A stretch of DNA of 64,000 bases. Origin: UBA6627 sp965248675 (GTDB lineage: Bacteria; Chloroflexota; Dehalococcoidia; UBA2979). The stretch covers positions 62,001-126,000 of the forward strand of contig CBDFJZ010000008.1 in NCBI GenBank assembly GCA_965248675.1. The letters are read 5' to 3'. The notes below the pieces were generated by a model. The model was given only the letters and a program-made list of their open reading frames with translations, had not been told where the DNA came from and made no database searches. Shown here piece after piece: positions 1 to 8,177 of the stretch (its first letter is position 1; each line of letters opens with the position of its first letter). The position numbers were made by a program, and so were the translations under genes.

Positions 1-1339
1 CGAGGCGTCTCGCCCGATCGCCACATACTCCAGCGCGAGGAACACGGCGCACCCGACCACGCCGAGGAAGATCACCGTCGCTCGTGCCGACACCAGATCC
101 GTCGACAGTGCCGCGAGCAGCAGCGCCGGTACCACCAGCACATTGGAGAGCACCGCCTCCGCGGCGAACACACGCCCCTGCTGCTCCGAAGGTGCCGTCG
201 CCGTCAGCACGCTGCGTGCCACGATCGGCGCCATGCTGAGCGCCGCGCCGAGCACCAGCACCGCTGGCACCGCGGCCAGCGATCCGGCCGGCAACGGCCC
301 GGCCGACGTATCGAAGTTGAACGCGGTCCCGGTCAGCGTCAGCGTCAGCGTCGCCAGCCCGTCACCGAGCGGAGTCAACGCGAACGTCGCGCCGAGCGTC
401 GCGAGCAGCACGAAGCGCATCACCAGCGGTGACCGTGCCGGCGGCAGGTGGCGCCCCGACCAGATCAACCCGAGGACCGCGCCCACCGCAGCCGTCCCCA
501 CCAGCATCGCGATCTGCGCACGGCCGAGCCCGAGCTCCGAGTGGAAGTAGATCGGCGCCGCGATCAGCAGACACTTCGTCGTCACGTCGACGAAGGCGAG
601 CAGTCCGACCGCGTATAACGCGCGCGGCTCGCTCCCGATGAATCGCAGCGTCGAGCGAAACGGGATACGCGATCGCCGCGACCTCGACCGCTGCCCCGGC
701 GCCTCCGCCACCACGCCGCGCAGACGCCCGCCGAGCACGGTCGCCAGCACCACCATCGCCCCCCTAGAGCAGCAGCGCGCCAGCCAGCATCGCCCCGGTT
801 CCGCCGGCCCAGAACAGCGCCGGTGCGAAGGCGCCGACGATCTGTCCACCGAACTGCAGCGCGAACAGCGACGCGTGCGTGCCAGCCGGTCGTTCGCGGC
901 GAATCGTCGACACCAGCGCCAGCTCCGCGGGCGAGAACACCTGCGAGGCGGCGGAGTAGACGAACGCCGCGGCCCACGCGTACTCGCCGTGACCGAGCAC
1001 GGCGACGGCGCATCCGATCGCCAGCAGCCGCAGCACCGCGCCGGCCGGCAGCGCGAGACGAGGCCCGAGCCGGTCGACGGCGCTGCCGCCGAACGGCCCC
1101 AGCGCGATCGCCGCGACGGTCATCGCGACCATCACGCTGCCCAGTCCCAGCGCGCCGGCGCCATTGGGGCCCGCCAGCACGACGATCAGAGCGAAAAACA
1201 GGCCTTGCCCGGCTTGACTGGTCAGACGCGAGGCGTAGTACAGCGCCTCCACGTGCCGGCCGGCAGCAGCCGAACCTCGGCGCGAACGCGCGAGGTCGTC
1301 GAGGGCGATTGATGTCTCTGAGACCGAAGCCGCAAGCAT
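1..1339 (-). pseudogene. MFS transporter, frame-interrupted and cut by window edge
   Basis: The reverse strand encodes a 12-helix-type major facilitator permease in two pieces. The N-terminal half starts at ATG 1339 (GAGGTG about 10 nt upstream) and carries about six hydrophobic helices, ending at a TAG at 766-764. The C-terminal half continues in the next frame from about 765 to beyond position 1, again with hydrophobic helices and a basic cytoplasmic linker. One extra base just before the G6 run at 764-759 explains the break. The second half also has its own ATG at 756 behind AGGGGGG, so two separately translated half-transporters are possible but less likely. The substrate cannot be told. 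A longer start at 1399 exists but adds no recognisable sequence. Confidence 0.75.
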
Positions 1340-1520
1340 CCAGCCGCACCTCGCCTCTGCGATCTTGGCGTGGTGGGCCTCGCTTCGCCTGCCACTCACG
1401 TTACGCGATCAGATCATCGGCACGCCAGACCCGAAGGTCACCCTCGACGGTCGCGCGCCGCCGTGGCAACGTTCCGATGTGGCCCACGACCGCCAAACGT
1501 CTCTCAGCAGAGGAGATTAC

Positions 1521-2606
1521 GTGGACGAGCTGAATCCGACCCTTCGCCCCGCGACGGACGCGGATCTCGAGGCGATGGTCGCGCTGTTCCAGGCCGCGTT
1601 TCCGCGCTGGCCGGCAGTCGACATCGACGTGCCGGCCGTCGAACACCTGCGCTGGAAGATGCAGAGCCATCCCCGTGCCTTGGAAACAAACACCGTCATG
1701 GAAACCGATGGCGAGATCGTCGGCGCCGTGGTGCAGTTCTGCCGCGACGTGAATGTCGGCGGTGAAATCCTCGTCGCCCATTCCGGTTCGGACACCGCCA
1801 TCCACCCGCGGGTCCAGGCGCGAGGCCTGTTGCGGCATGCTCAGCCGTACGCGGATTCGCACATCGAGGCGAAGTTCGACTTCGCGCTCAACACCGCGAG
1901 CCACCACCCCCGCATGCGGCGTCGCAACGCGAGGCGCGGCGTTCATATCCGCGTCTCCAACGAGCTGAGGATGCTCGTTCGACCGTTTGACCTCCGCACG
2001 TTTGTCGGTGTGCATCGCGGCCGCGGCGGCTGGCGACACTTCGCCGCCACGACAGCCCGCGCCGCGCTCCGGCGGCGCGGCGGCCGTCGGGGCGCCGAGC
2101 CCTGCGACGTCCAGGTGTCCACCGTCTCGCGATTCGACGAGCGCTTCGATCGACTCTGGGAGGCCGCTTCCCCGGGCTTCGACTTCGTCCCGGATCGACG
2201 CAGCGCGTACCTGAACTGGCGCTATGACCCGCGTGGAGGCGCGAGCCTGGTGCTGGTCGCACTCGACGATCAGGATCTGCGCGGCTACGCGGTTCTCAGG
2301 TGGTCCGGCGACACGGCCCAGCTCGTCGACCTGCTCGTCGACCCCGCGTCTCCCGCGGTCGTGGCGACGCTCGCTGCGGACGCGGTGGATCGAGCCAGGC
2401 AGCGAGGCGCCCGGCAACTCACCTGCGCCCTGCCGCGCGTGCATCCCTATCGACAACCGCTCCTCGATCACGGATTCCTGGACGCCGGCGGGGACGCACG
2501 GCTCGAATACCAGCCACACGGCGATCGGCACGAACAGCTCGCGTTCCTTGGCGAAGACGCCAACGCTCGGATCCACGTCACGCTCGGCGACTTCGACTAC
2601 ATCTAG
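1521..2606 (+). CDS. GNAT-type N-acetyltransferase, 361 aa
   Basis: A two-lobed acetyltransferase-like protein. The N-terminal lobe begins with the usual GNAT opening (TLRPATDADLEAMVALFQ). The second lobe holds the conserved patch AYLNWRYDPRG and ends with a short acidic tail. I chose GTG 1521 because AGGAG lies about 5-9 nt upstream; the open frame extends to 1365 but that part is not protein-like. A distant paralogue with the same second-lobe motif (AYLNWRYCDERAG) is encoded at 11075-12313 on the other strand. The family is usually annotated only as GNAT acetyltransferase; acetyl-CoA dependent acylation is the family expectation and the substrate is unknown. Confidence 0.7.
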   Translation: MDELNPTLRPATDADLEAMVALFQAAFPRWPAVDIDVPAVEHLRWKMQSHPRALETNTVMETDGEIVGAVVQFCRDVNVGGEILVAHSGSDTAIHPRVQARGLLRHAQPYADSHIEAKFDFALNTASHHPRMRRRNARRGVHIRVSNELRMLVRPFDLRTFVGVHRGRGGWRHFAATTARAALRRRGGRRGAEPCDVQVSTVSRFDERFDRLWEAASPGFDFVPDRRSAYLNWRYDPRGGASLVLVALDDQDLRGYAVLRWSGDTAQLVDLLVDPASPAVVATLAADAVDRARQRGARQLTCALPRVHPYRQPLLDHGFLDAGGDARLEYQPHGDRHEQLAFLGEDANARIHVTLGDFDYI

Positions 2607-2627
2607 CCGGCGACGGCGCATCTGGTT

Positions 2628-3488
2628 CTACGAAAAGTCCGAGGCCGGCTCCGCGCCTTCGGGCCACGCCGGGCGCGCCTGGTAGAAACGCTCCTCGCCG
2701 TAGAACTGCGTCAGCAGATCCTCAGGAATCCGCGACCACCTCCCGTCCTCGCCGAACTGCGTGCGATGCATCGAGGCGGCGCGTCGCTTGGCGTCGATGA
2801 ACGCGCTGGTATCGACGACCACGCTCACCGGCGGCGGCGGGCGCTTCAGCATCTCAGCGAAGCGCGCGCGCGTCTCCTCGTCGATCGGCTCGTCGAGCAG
2901 ACCGCGCTCCTCCATCTCGAGGCGCATCGACACGAAGCGGCTCATCATCCGTGCGCCCCAGTAGAGTCGCTCCGGCTGCCACGGTTCCCCTGTCTCCGGG
3001 AACATCGAGGCGTCGCTGCACGCCTCGAACGCGGCCAGCGTATGGCGGTGTGCGGCGACGTGATCCGGGTGCCCGTACCCGCCCTCCGCCGACCACGTGA
3101 AGACGAGCTGCGGACGCACCTCGCGCATCACCTCGAGCACGGCGGGCAGGGCCACCTCCGACGGCTGCTGGTGGAACGAGCGCGGATCCTCGTTCTCGTC
3201 GGTCCCGTCCGTCCCGCTGTCACGAAACGGCAGGAAGCGGACGTCCGCGAGGCCGATCTGCGCCATCGAGGCGCGCAGTTCCAGCTCGCGCGTGTAGCCC
3301 AGCGTCTCCGGCGTGCTCAGCCCCGCGTCCGAGATCTCGCCGACCTCGCCCCGGGTCGCGCAGAGCAGCGTCACCGCGCTCCCCGCATCGAGGAACGCGG
3401 CCAGCGTGCCCGTCGCCTGTCCCTCGTCGTCGGGGTGGCCGTAGACGGCCAGCACTCGCTTGTCCGCGAACCCCTCGTTCGAAGCCAT
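2628..3488 (-). CDS. PIG-L/LmbE family N-acetyl-sugar deacetylase
   Basis: A 286-residue zinc-dependent deacetylase of the PIG-L (LmbE/MshB/Mca) family. The metal and catalytic motif is at residues 18-22 (AVYGHPDDEG), and the second histidine motif GGYGHPDH lies mid-protein. The protein has family length and is cytoplasmic, with no signal peptide. Likely reaction: hydrolysis of an N-acetyl group from a glucosamine-containing conjugate, such as a thiol precursor or a sugar adduct; the sequence does not show which. It is a single gene, convergent with the acetyltransferase at 1521-2606. A damaged copy of its middle third sits at 7831-8081. Confidence 0.88.
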   Translation of the reverse strand: MASNEGFADKRVLAVYGHPDDEGQATGTLAAFLDAGSAVTLLCATRGEVGEISDAGLSTPETLGYTRELELRASMAQIGLADVRFLPFRDSGTDGTDENEDPRSFHQQPSEVALPAVLEVMREVRPQLVFTWSAEGGYGHPDHVAAHRHTLAAFEACSDASMFPETGEPWQPERLYWGARMMSRFVSMRLEMEERGLLDEPIDEETRARFAEMLKRPPPPVSVVVDTSAFIDAKRRAASMHRTQFGEDGRWSRIPEDLLTQFYGEERFYQARPAWPEGAEPASDFS

Positions 3489-3758
3489 CCCGCCTCGCCG
3501 CCTCGCTGACCGCCCGAAGGCAGCAGCCTATCGCGCGCTCCGGTCACGAAGTACTGGCTGAACGGTTAGTCGGACGCCGCCGCGAAACGCCGATCGACCG
3601 GTGAGGCGCGTCCAGACCGGACGGCACATCCGGCTTCAGCGCCCTGCTGTCCCGGGTGCGCTCCGCGTTCGACCGACGAGCTACGAACGCCCTGGCTCAC
3701 CCTCGCTCGGCGACGCTCCGCTGGCATTCGGTGGGGCGCTGCCCGCCCCCCGCCGCCC

Positions 3759-3862
3759 GAGGCTCGGCAAGGCCAGGCCTACTCCGAAGCCGCCCGCAGC
3801 ACCCGCGGCACCCGGTTCCGCCGCGCCACGACATGCGCCGATCGCTCCTCGATCGCCTCGTC
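3759..3862 (-). pseudogene. Fragment of SDR 3' end
   Basis: About 104 bp nearly identical to 8158-8261, which is the 3' end and stop region of the intact short-chain dehydrogenase at 8178-9002. Only the last part of the coding sequence is present, so it is a non-functional remnant. It pairs with the deacetylase fragment at 7831-8081: each side of the intervening island keeps one whole gene and a scrap of the other. Confidence 0.8.
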
Positions 3863-4010
3863 ACCGTGCTCCGCCAGTCGGTCTTCGAGCGATCGGCCGG
3901 GACCGTCCGAGCGAGTCGAAGTGTCATCCCTGCACCACACACGGAGGGCCGATGCGACGGTCTTTCGCGAATCGTCAGCGGGCCTGCGAACTGGTACTTG
4001 ACGAGTTCTC

Positions 4011-4040
4011 TTGACCCGTTACCATCCGGACACTTATGTA
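4011..4040 (+). promoter_or_regulatory. Sigma-70-like promoter
   Basis: TTGACC at 4011-4016, an 18-bp spacer, then TATGTA at 4035-4040 (alternatively TATACG from 4039). This is one of the better matches to a vegetative promoter in the window. It points toward the hairpin-rich leader and the secreted-protein genes. Confidence 0.45.
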
Positions 4041-4365
4041 TACGGCCGTGCCGCATGGGGGACGAACGGAATCGCGGGCAGGTGTCGGTCGGCGGGACGC
4101 GTCGGCCCCTCGCTACTCCCCATGCTCACCTCGGCGTCACGCGGATGCGGTCCAGTCGGACCTCTATCCGTGCCGCGGGAGAGTTGGGGGGGAACACCAC
4201 AAACGCAGTATTCACACCATCCGCAACGCCCAAAAAAAGTCACAACGGTGAGTTGAGGCTTGTTTAGGTGAGCAAAAAGGGCCCCGACGCGGCGGTAACC
4301 GCGTCGAGGCTGATGCGAGGGGACTGTAGCACACCTCGCTCTTCACAGTCTATGTGCAGAGCGGC

Positions 4366-4395
4366 CCCCGTGCATCGGGGTCGCTTTAATTTTGT
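4366..4395 (+). terminator. Hairpin with T-rich tail
   Basis: A CCCCG/CGGGG stem with loop TGCAT (4366-4380) is followed by a T-rich stretch (TCGCTTTAATTTTGTT). This resembles an intrinsic terminator or attenuator. It lies about 330 nt after the promoter at 4011 and about 165 nt before the next start codon. Confidence 0.45.
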
Positions 4396-4559
4396 TGAGC
4401 AACCTTCTCTTTTCTCTCACGGTCTGAGCTTCGTCCCGCCACGAAAGGAGGGACTGCGGAAAAGACCATGCGGGGCGGACCGATCACGCCCCAACCTCAG
4501 GGCTGTTTGCCGGCTTCGCGCCGGTGAACGGCCGCGTGAAGAGAAAGGCAAACGAAGCA

Positions 4560-5916
4560 ATGACGCAAACATTGAGTGCGTCTAAAGCCACCGCCGTAGC
4601 GATCATCGCGACGGTGTTGGCGCTTAGTCTGGCGCTCGTACTGGCCACTCAACCGGCCGGTGCGGAAGAGCCGGCCACCGAGGTGGCAACCACGGGCGAG
4701 GTCACCTCCGGGAGCGGGGGCACCTCCCTCGTCGTCAACCTCGGCGATCTGAAGAAGTTCCCCTGTACCACGACCATAGGCGTCCCGTGTCACGCGGGCT
4801 ACGAGGTGGTCGCGACCGACTACGACGACGACCCGGGTGGGGAGCCCGGCGCGCCGGACTTCTACGTCACGCCGAACCTCGGCGATTCGCCGTCGTTGCG
4901 GCACGCCTGGAAGATCGTGTTCATCGACTTCGGTGGCACGAACGACGTGACCGCGATCCAGAAGGCGATCCGCTGGACAGCTGCTGAGGTTCCGACGGCA
5001 CCTGGTCCTGACCAGAACCCGGCGGGACAGATCGTCTACGAAACCGTCGTCGACGTCGTTGCGAATCCGGGTGAGCTGCTGGTCGGGCAGGCATGTGCGG
5101 ACTTCCTGGGTGACCCGCTCACGCCGAATACCCCGGCGCACGGTCTGGTCACGACTGACCAGATGGCTGCGAGTGTCCTCGTGGACCTGACGAACCGCTG
5201 TATCCAGCAAGAGGTTGGGGTCCACCCCAACAACTTCACCGTCTCCAAGCACCTGCCCCCGGGCACGTACACGGAGTCGATCACGCTGGTGTACGGTTCC
5301 AACGGTCAGGCGGCCCCCTTTACGAAGGATTTCTTCGTCAACGCGGTGACCGGCTACACGGTCGACTTCGACCTCGTCGACTGGGGGGGACGGGCTCGCT
5401 CAGGGTCTGAAGGGCGTGGCCTCGGGTGACTGGGACCTCACTACCCCGGGCGCGCCGACGATCCAGGGTCTGGGCAACACCCGCCCGGTGCTCAGCGTGC
5501 GCTACACGCCACTGCTGAACATCCAGCCCGACCAGTCGCGGAAGCTGATCACGGATGACTTCGACATCCAGATCAACCGCAAGAACACGACCGGCACGCT
5601 GGTCGAGTTCCAGCACCTGGAGCCGATCAGCGGCGGTACGGTCGAAGGTGCGTTCGGACCGCTGGCAACGCTCAGTGGGCCAACCAGCACCATCGGCGGG
5701 CGACCCAGCTCCGGTGCGGTTTGCCTCGAGCCGAACGAGCAGTTGAAGCTAGACTTCTCGGTCACGCCGTTCGACCCGGTCTTCACCGGCACCTACGACG
5801 GTCTGGTGGAGCTCTCCATCGCCGTTGACCTTGTTATCTGCACGCCATCGCTGGACCCGGGCGAGAGCTCGACCGGCGACCTGGACGTGTTCGACAACAA
5901 CCCGTCGCAACCGTAG
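4560..5916 (+). pseudogene. Secreted protein, about 450 aa, single frameshift at a G7 run
   Basis: It starts at ATG 4560 with a clear Sec signal peptide (hydrophobic core AIIATVLALSLALVLA, cleavage after AGA). The mature part is Gly/Thr/Pro-rich and beta-rich with two or more cysteines, like a surface or appendage subunit; I do not recognise the family. The reading frame breaks in the G7 run at 5383-5389. Removing one G joins the first open frame (to 5429) to the second (to 5916), giving a continuous sequence through DWGDGLAQGLKG. The next gene, 6034-7731, is a membrane-anchored secreted protein, so the two probably form one surface module. The product may be intact if the extra G is an assembly error or is slipped over. 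Confidence 0.65.
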
Positions 5917-5957
5917 CGAACGGGGGGGGGGAGTCGCTCGTAGGTTTCTACGGGCGC

Positions 5958-6002
5958 AGAGGCCATGGCGAGGGCGGCTGATGCGCCCTCGCCATGGCCT
6001 CT
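5958..6002 (+). terminator. Perfect 19-bp stem, 7-nt loop, between two surface-protein genes
   Basis: Arms 5958-5976 and 5984-6002 are exact reverse complements, with loop GCTGATG. No U-tract follows, so it is not a standard intrinsic terminator. It may be a processing or attenuation hairpin that sets the ratio of the upstream and downstream products, or protect the upstream mRNA 3' end. Confidence 0.5.
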
Positions 6003-6033
6003 CAAGCCAGGCAGAACTGACGAGGACGAGACG

Positions 6034-7731
6034 ATGCGTACCCGGCACGCCGGCCTCCCATTGCTCGTGATAGCCGTGATCGCGGCGGCCGCCCTCGGCG
6101 CGTTGACGCCGGCACAGGCACAGGAGGCAACCGGCCGGGGCGACGGCCTGACGACCGTCGGCTTCTTCCCGGCCCTCGTCAACATCGACGACGCCCTGCG
6201 TGGACAGCGCTACGACCAGGGCACCATCTTGATCAACGGTTCCGACGACGCCCGACGCTTCGAGTTCATCGCCGAGGGCGAAATCGCCCCGTGGGTTCAG
6301 TTCGCGTTGCGTTCCGCTCCCGAGGACCTCGTCACCGAAGGACGTGCGGAACCGCATCCCGAGCTTCCCGTCATCGTCTACCTGAACGCTCCCGCCGGCA
6401 CGCCGAACGGCAGCTACGGCGGACTGATTCGATATCGATCGTCCTCGGATACTCGCTCCTCCGGAGAGACCAGCACCACGAGCCTCGTCCTCTCGCTCGA
6501 CCAGCCGGTCTCCATCGATGTCACCGGCCAGCAGGTGCTCGGTCTAAGCATCTCCGACGTATCCACACGAGACGTGGAAATCGGACAGACGCTGCTCGTC
6601 CTCGCGGGAATTACGAACGAGTCGAACGTCGATGTCGCACCCGTGATTCGGCTGAAGATCTCCACCATCGCCGGCATCCTCGTCGACGAGCCCGAACAGG
6701 TCATCGAGTCCTTCAAGCCCCGCGAGAGCAAAAACATCACCGCGCTCGAATGGGAGACCGAGGGGTTCCAACCGGGTGGCTACGTCGCCGAGTACCAGAT
6801 CACTGCGCAGGGGAAGCCCTTCGCCAGCGGCGAACTCCAGTTCAGCCTCGTTCCGTTTGGCGCCCTGACCCGCAGCGGCGAACTGGTCTCCATCACCTTT
6901 GCTGGTGATCTCACGGTCGGCTCGATCGCCCGCGCCGACATCCTCTTCCGCAACACCGGCCAATCCGTAGTGGGCGCCCGGTTCGAGGGCCAGCTCCTCC
7001 GCGATTCGAAGCTGATTGCCGAGGCGTTGAGCCGCAACGAGGTACTCGCCACCCCGGGCCAGTCGGTCGAGCTCAACGTCTTCTTCCCCGTGGAAGAAGC
7101 CGGAACCTACGACGTCGTCGGCCGCGTCAACTTCGATGGCGCACTCACCGAGGAGCTGTCGGCCTCCTTCTCGACGGGCGGCACCGGGTCGTCCGTCATC
7201 AACCTGGGCCCCGTCCAGGGCGCCGCCGCAATAGTTCTCGCCCTGTCGGCGCTGATCGCCGCGGCGGGTTTCCATCTGGTGCGGCAGAGATACCGGCCGC
7301 TCGCCGCTGCGACTAACCGGTTCTCCGACCCGGCGCGACCATCGCTGGGTGCGCAATTGAACGCACGCCGGCTTACACCGCGCGCGTCCGCGAGTACCCG
7401 CTCACCCGCCGGGACACGTCCCCCGGCGAGACACACTCCCCCGGCAAGACACGCTCACCCGGCGAGACACGCTCCCCCGGCGAGACACGCTCACCCGGCG
7501 GGACACGCTCCCCCGGCGAGACACGCTCCCCCGGCGAGAGACGCTCCCCCGGCGAGACACGCTCCCCCCGGCAAGACACGCTCCCCGGGCAAGACGCGCT
7601 CGCCGGGCGGGACGAGCCCACCCAACGAGACACCCCTGCCCGGTCGCTTACCTCCACCCGGGCGCCGACCCCCGCCCGAACCCGATCCGCCGGCCAGCGC
7701 CCTCCCGCCGCCGCTGCGGCGGGAGCGTTAA
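6034..7731 (+). CDS. Secreted, C-terminally membrane-anchored beta-rich protein with repeat tail
   Basis: 565 residues from ATG 6034 (GAGGACGAG just upstream). It has a signal peptide (LLVIAVIAAAALGALTPAQA) and then about 350 residues of immunoglobulin-like beta sequence, resembling the DUF916/COG1470 style (VGFFPALVNIDDALRG near the start; NTGQSVVGARF later). A single transmembrane helix follows (GAAAIVLALSALIAAAGF) with a basic stop-transfer (RQRYRPL), so the tail should be cytoplasmic. The tail is low-complexity, about 90-110 residues, built on an 18-bp tandem repeat (PPARHA units, then SPGKTR units after one 19-bp unit). In Gram-positive WxL loci a DUF916-like anchor accompanies small surface proteins; by analogy it may anchor the product of 4560-5916. 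That link is inference. Confidence 0.7.
   Translation: MRTRHAGLPLLVIAVIAAAALGALTPAQAQEATGRGDGLTTVGFFPALVNIDDALRGQRYDQGTILINGSDDARRFEFIAEGEIAPWVQFALRSAPEDLVTEGRAEPHPELPVIVYLNAPAGTPNGSYGGLIRYRSSSDTRSSGETSTTSLVLSLDQPVSIDVTGQQVLGLSISDVSTRDVEIGQTLLVLAGITNESNVDVAPVIRLKISTIAGILVDEPEQVIESFKPRESKNITALEWETEGFQPGGYVAEYQITAQGKPFASGELQFSLVPFGALTRSGELVSITFAGDLTVGSIARADILFRNTGQSVVGARFEGQLLRDSKLIAEALSRNEVLATPGQSVELNVFFPVEEAGTYDVVGRVNFDGALTEELSASFSTGGTGSSVINLGPVQGAAAIVLALSALIAAAGFHLVRQRYRPLAAATNRFSDPARPSLGAQLNARRLTPRASASTRSPAGTRPPARHTPPARHAHPARHAPPARHAHPAGHAPPARHAPPARDAPPARHAPPGKTRSPGKTRSPGGTSPPNETPLPGRLPPPGRRPPPEPDPPASALPPPLRRER
7420..7618 (+). repeat. Tandem 18-bp repeat, 11 units
   Basis: Units close to CCCCCGGCGAGACACGCT repeat from 7420. 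Units 1-8, 10 and 11 are 18 bp. Unit 9 (7564-7582) has one extra C and is 19 bp, which switches the encoded peptide from PPARHA to SPGKTR. The repeat is open in several frames on both strands. It is coding minisatellite sequence in the cytoplasmic tail of the 6034-7731 protein, prone to copy-number and frame change. Confidence 0.85.
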
Positions 7732-7830
7732 CCCTGAGCGACGGACCGCTGGCGCCTCGGGATTGCGTTCGTCGCTGACGACGGACCAGGCCCCGCGACG
7801 CCGCGAGCAGACGAGGGACAGGCTGCCGCC

Positions 7831-8081
7831 GGTTCCCCTGTCTCCGGGAACATCGAGGCGTCGCTGCAGGCCTCGAACGCGGCCAGCGTATGGCGGTGTG
7901 CGGCGACGTGATCCGGGTGCCCGTAGCCGCCCTCCGCCGACCACGTGAAGACGAGCTGCGGACGCACCTCGCGCGTCACCTCGAGCACGGCCGGCAGCGC
8001 AACCTCCGATGGTGGAACGAGCGCGGATCCTCGTTCTCGTCGGTGCCGTCCGTCCCGCTGTCACGAAACGGCAGGAAGCGG
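7831..8081 (-). pseudogene. Internal fragment of PIG-L deacetylase gene
   Basis: About 250 bp matching 2983-3240 of the intact deacetylase at well over 90% identity. It retains the GGYGHPDH region but lacks both ends and has a 7-bp deletion near 8010, so it cannot make an enzyme. Its right end abuts the intergenic DNA before the SDR stop codon. It is the counterpart of the SDR fragment at 3759-3862. Confidence 0.85.
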
Positions 8082-8100
8082 GTGGGGACTACGAGGCCTC

Positions 8101-8118
8101 GCAAACAACGCCGGAGGC
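8101..8118. repeat. 18-bp motif shared with 14701-14718
   Basis: GCAAACAACGCCGGAGGC here and the same with one mismatch at 14701-14718. Both lie 60-125 bp past the stop codon of a reverse-strand gene (SDR and rplY), so they may be part of transcript 3' ends. Here the flanks can pair (GTGGGG/CCCCAC outside, GCCTC/GAGGC inside). Confidence 0.4.
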
Positions 8119-8177
8119 GAGCCCCACGCTGCCACCCCACGCCGCGAGCCACCGACCGAGACTCGGCAAGGCCAGGC

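Larger units (their letters stand above)
3863..4559. other. Long leader/intergenic region with hairpins, no supported gene
   Basis: No convincing coding sequence. It holds a promoter-like pair at 4011-4040, an 8-bp stem at 4285-4306 (CGACGCGG / CCGCGTCG), a 6-bp stem with an 18-nt loop around 4322-4350, a hairpin plus T-rich tail at 4366-4395, and further short stems (GGGGCG / CGCCCC near 4472-4492; CCGGC / GCCGG near 4510-4524) before the secreted-protein gene. Base composition is visibly less GC-rich than the flanks. It could be a structured 5' leader or a short non-coding RNA followed by a leader; I recognise no known riboswitch. Confidence 0.45.

Noticed and set aside
3601..4267. Forward open frames between the deacetylase and the secreted protein
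   Set aside because: Pro/Arg/Ala-rich, they overlap the SDR fragment and lack a ribosome-binding site or recognisable protein.
4285..4306. T-box-like sequence (GGCGGTAACCGCG)
   Set aside because: It resembles the T-box GGTGGTACCGCG only partly and forms a plain 8-bp hairpin. There is no specifier loop, and no aminoacyl-tRNA synthetase or amino-acid gene follows.
7420..7618. CRISPR array
   Set aside because: Units are contiguous 18-bp repeats without spacers and lie inside a coding sequence.
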